Source: DATFDN01 sp963756545 (lineage in GTDB: Bacteria; Pseudomonadota; Alphaproteobacteria; Acetobacterales; Acetobacteraceae). Taken from it: a stretch of 64,000 nt of DNA. The stretch spans positions 310,001 through 374,000 of the forward strand of contig CAVWNY010000003.1 in assembly GCA_963756545.1 (NCBI GenBank), written 5' to 3'. This document shows, in pieces, positions 62,911 through 64,000 of this stretch (the first letter of the stretch is position 1; every line of letters starts with the position of its first letter). Under the pieces are notes generated by a model. It saw only the letters and a program-made list of their open reading frames with translations, did no database searches and had not been told where the DNA came from. The position numbers were made by a program, and so were the translations under genes.

Positions 62911-62994
62911 GTCGTCATGGCCGGGCTTGGCCCGCCACCCACGTCTTGAACAACCGCAAAGACGTGGGTGGCCGGCCTTCGCCGGGCATGACGA
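62911..62994. repeat. Palindromic intergenic repeat, second family
   Basis: The inner arms CCACCCACGTCTT (62935-62947) and AAGACGTGGGTGG (62959-62971) are a perfect 13-base inverted repeat, flanked by GTCATGGCCGGGC and GCCGGGCATGAC. A small frame over this element is a by-product of the repeat. Confidence 0.75.
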
Positions 62995-63121
62995 ACGCAT
63001 TACGGATCGGTCAGTGTCTGAGCCGGTTGGTATAATACGGCTCCCACGAAACTTTGATTCGGCAGAGGCATCCGACGCGACTACGAAACGTTTCTAGGAA
63101 GTTTCGTTGCGGAGGGCTGCG

Positions 63122-63199
63122 ATGCGCATGATCCTGCTATGGCTGCTCGGTATCCCCATTCCGGTTCTGATCCTGCTCTGGATCTTTCACGTGATCTGA
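63122..63199 (+). CDS. 25-residue hydrophobic peptide
   Basis: MRMILLWLLGIPIPVLILLW and on to a stop after FHVI: a single membrane helix almost end to end. GGAGGG lies 5-6 bases before the ATG, a better ribosome-binding site than most genes here. Such short membrane peptides are common but seldom annotated. It overlaps the convergent GNAT gene from 63137. Function unknown. Confidence 0.5.
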   Translation: MRMILLWLLGIPIPVLILLWIFHVI

Positions 63200-63721
63200 C
63201 GCCGACAGTATGAGCGACGCCTCCACGATTTCCGGATCGTGAGGCAGGTGGCGCAGGGCGAATCCCAGGTTGCGGGCGAACACCAGCATGGTGGTGTTTT
63301 CCGCAAGGATCTCGCCCCGAACCTCGCCGACGCCGTGCAGGCGGGCCCAGTCGAGCAGGCGGCGCATGAGGTGGGTGCCCAGGCCCTTGCCCTTCACGTC
63401 CTGGCGCACGATCACCGCGAACTCGGTGGCGTCCGGCGTCTCCTTATGGGCGAGCCGCGCCACGCCGACGGCCTCGTCCGTCGCAACGCGCACCGCGATG
63501 AACGCCATATCCCGGTCATAGTCCAGGCGGGTGAAGCGGGCGAGCTGTGCCTGCGTCAGTTCACGCACCGCCGCGAAGAAGCGCAGGCGGATGTCCTCCG
63601 GGGTCAGCCGGTGGAAGAAGGCATCCAGGCGGGGCGCGTCGTCGGCGCAAATCGGGCGGATCGTCAGGTGCTCGCCGGCCGTGTCCCAGTGCTCCTCCAA
63701 CTCGGAGGGGTAGCGTGCCAT
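63137..63721 (-). CDS. GNAT-family N-acetyltransferase
   Basis: A 194-residue acetyltransferase. The core is TEFAVIVRQDVKGKGLGTHLMRRLLDWA, the acetyl-CoA-binding loop, with ENTTMLVFARNLGFALRH after it. The N-terminal LTPEDIRLRFFAAVRELTQAQLARFTRLDYDRDMAFIA is typical of the GNAT domain that follows CoA-ligase domains in protein lysine acetyltransferases; here it is free-standing. Substrate unknown. It overlaps the small hydrophobic peptide. Confidence 0.83.
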   Translation of the reverse strand: MARYPSELEEHWDTAGEHLTIRPICADDAPRLDAFFHRLTPEDIRLRFFAAVRELTQAQLARFTRLDYDRDMAFIAVRVATDEAVGVARLAHKETPDATEFAVIVRQDVKGKGLGTHLMRRLLDWARLHGVGEVRGEILAENTTMLVFARNLGFALRHLPHDPEIVEASLILSASDHVKDPEQDQNRNGDTEQP

Positions 63722-63795
63722 CGGGTCTCCTCGGGCTTGGCCGCCGCGGTGCCGCGCGCCACACTACGCCCGCCTGACACAAAGGGGGGGACATC

Positions 63796-64000
63796 ATGGT
63801 CGAGCGCGTCGCGGTGGTCACGGGTGCGGGCAGCGGCGTCGGGCGGGCCTCGGCGCTGGCGCTGCTGAACGACGGATATGCGGTGGCGCTGGCCGGACGT
63901 CGGGCCGAAGCGTTGGAGGAGACCGCCGGGATGGCGAAGGCCGGCCGGGCGCTGGTCGTTCCGACCGACGTGCGCGAGCCGGACTCGGTTGCCGCGCTGT
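63796..64000 (+). CDS. SDR-family oxidoreductase (N-terminal part, cut by window end)
   Basis: The first 68 residues are in the window: VAVVTGAGSGVGRASALAL is the TGxxxGxG NAD(P)-binding motif, AGRRAEALEET follows and VVPTDVREPDSV has the acidic residue near the adenine. The remainder lies outside. Ribosome-binding sequence AGGGGGGG precedes the ATG. Substrate unknown. Confidence 0.85.
   Translation, partial: MVERVAVVTGAGSGVGRASALALLNDGYAVALAGRRAEALEETAGMAKAGRALVVPTDVREPDSVAAL

Noticed and set aside
62876..63097. 73-codon frame over the palindrome after pgpA
   Set aside because: The peptide is produced by the repeat (WPGLARH and WPAFAGHDE-type strings) and lacks a ribosome-binding site.

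Overview
The window is GC-rich (most third codon positions are G or C), compact chromosomal DNA of an alphaproteobacterium. The best fit is Acetobacteraceae/Rhodospirillales. This rests on a MucR regulator, an alphaproteobacterial-type Fur, a PraR-like XRE regulator, an OlsB/Lnt pair, and the neighbourhood nfuA - rutE-like - tsaB - rimI - tusA - mucR - fur - olsB - lnt - XRE. No tRNA, rRNA, insertion sequence, phage or CRISPR array was seen. The genus is an inference.

Layout. 0.1-3.2 kb: a minus-strand group with a RuBisCO-like protein, an M91 (NleD-type) metallopeptidase and an M20-type carbamoyl/allantoate hydrolase. 3.5-4.4 kb: an isolated, less GC-rich SAM methyltransferase. 4.5-7.0 kb: a DUF1800/DUF1501 pair. 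7.2-10.5 kb: a stand-alone elongation factor G, a frameshifted small gene and an MNT/HEPN toxin-antitoxin pair. 10.5-18.3 kb: an acetyltransferase, an EthD protein, a cupin, a GMC oxidoreductase and a very large frameshifted flavin/iron-sulfur oxidoreductase that looks like both Nfn subunits fused. 18.9-23.9 kb: a frameshifted PrpE-like acyl-CoA synthetase, a secreted protein, a thiamine-diphosphate enzyme, a small protein and a flavin reductase. 24-29.1 kb: a peptidoglycan-binding lipoprotein, a luciferase-like monooxygenase, endonuclease III, a broken PEP-CTERM protein and a secreted animal-type haem peroxidase.

29.9-39.9 kb is conserved housekeeping: DUF2244, the XRE regulator, fur-olsB-lnt, mucR, tusA, nfuA-rutE-tsaB-rimI, and a cyanide-insensitive-type bd oxidase (cioAB plus a 32-residue DUF2474 subunit). 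40-49.8 kb is the most unusual part. A four-gene operon (BASS-like carrier, di-haem oxidoreductase with an extra N-terminal half, AEC-family carrier, KpsF-like isomerase without CBS domains) is bracketed by paralogous LuxR-type regulators: two complete and one truncated on the left, one complete on the right. 49.8-62.7 kb returns to core envelope and cell-wall functions: DUF2125, plsC, ydcF-like, ftsX, ftsE, glmS, glmU, gph, smpB, dapA, a Slt-type lytic transglycosylase and pgpA. The window ends in an SDR gene cut by the edge.

Two families of intergenic palindromic repeats occur. A C/G-rich family lies at 25-121 and, inverted, at 58662-58758, where it supplies the C-terminus of gph. A second family lies at 3266-3340, 62741-62825 and 62911-62994. 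Four loci (about 9.46, 18.03, 19.93 and 26.85 kb) carry 1-2 base indels that break otherwise good reading frames. They are either real decay or consensus errors, and this should be settled before any loss of function is inferred.
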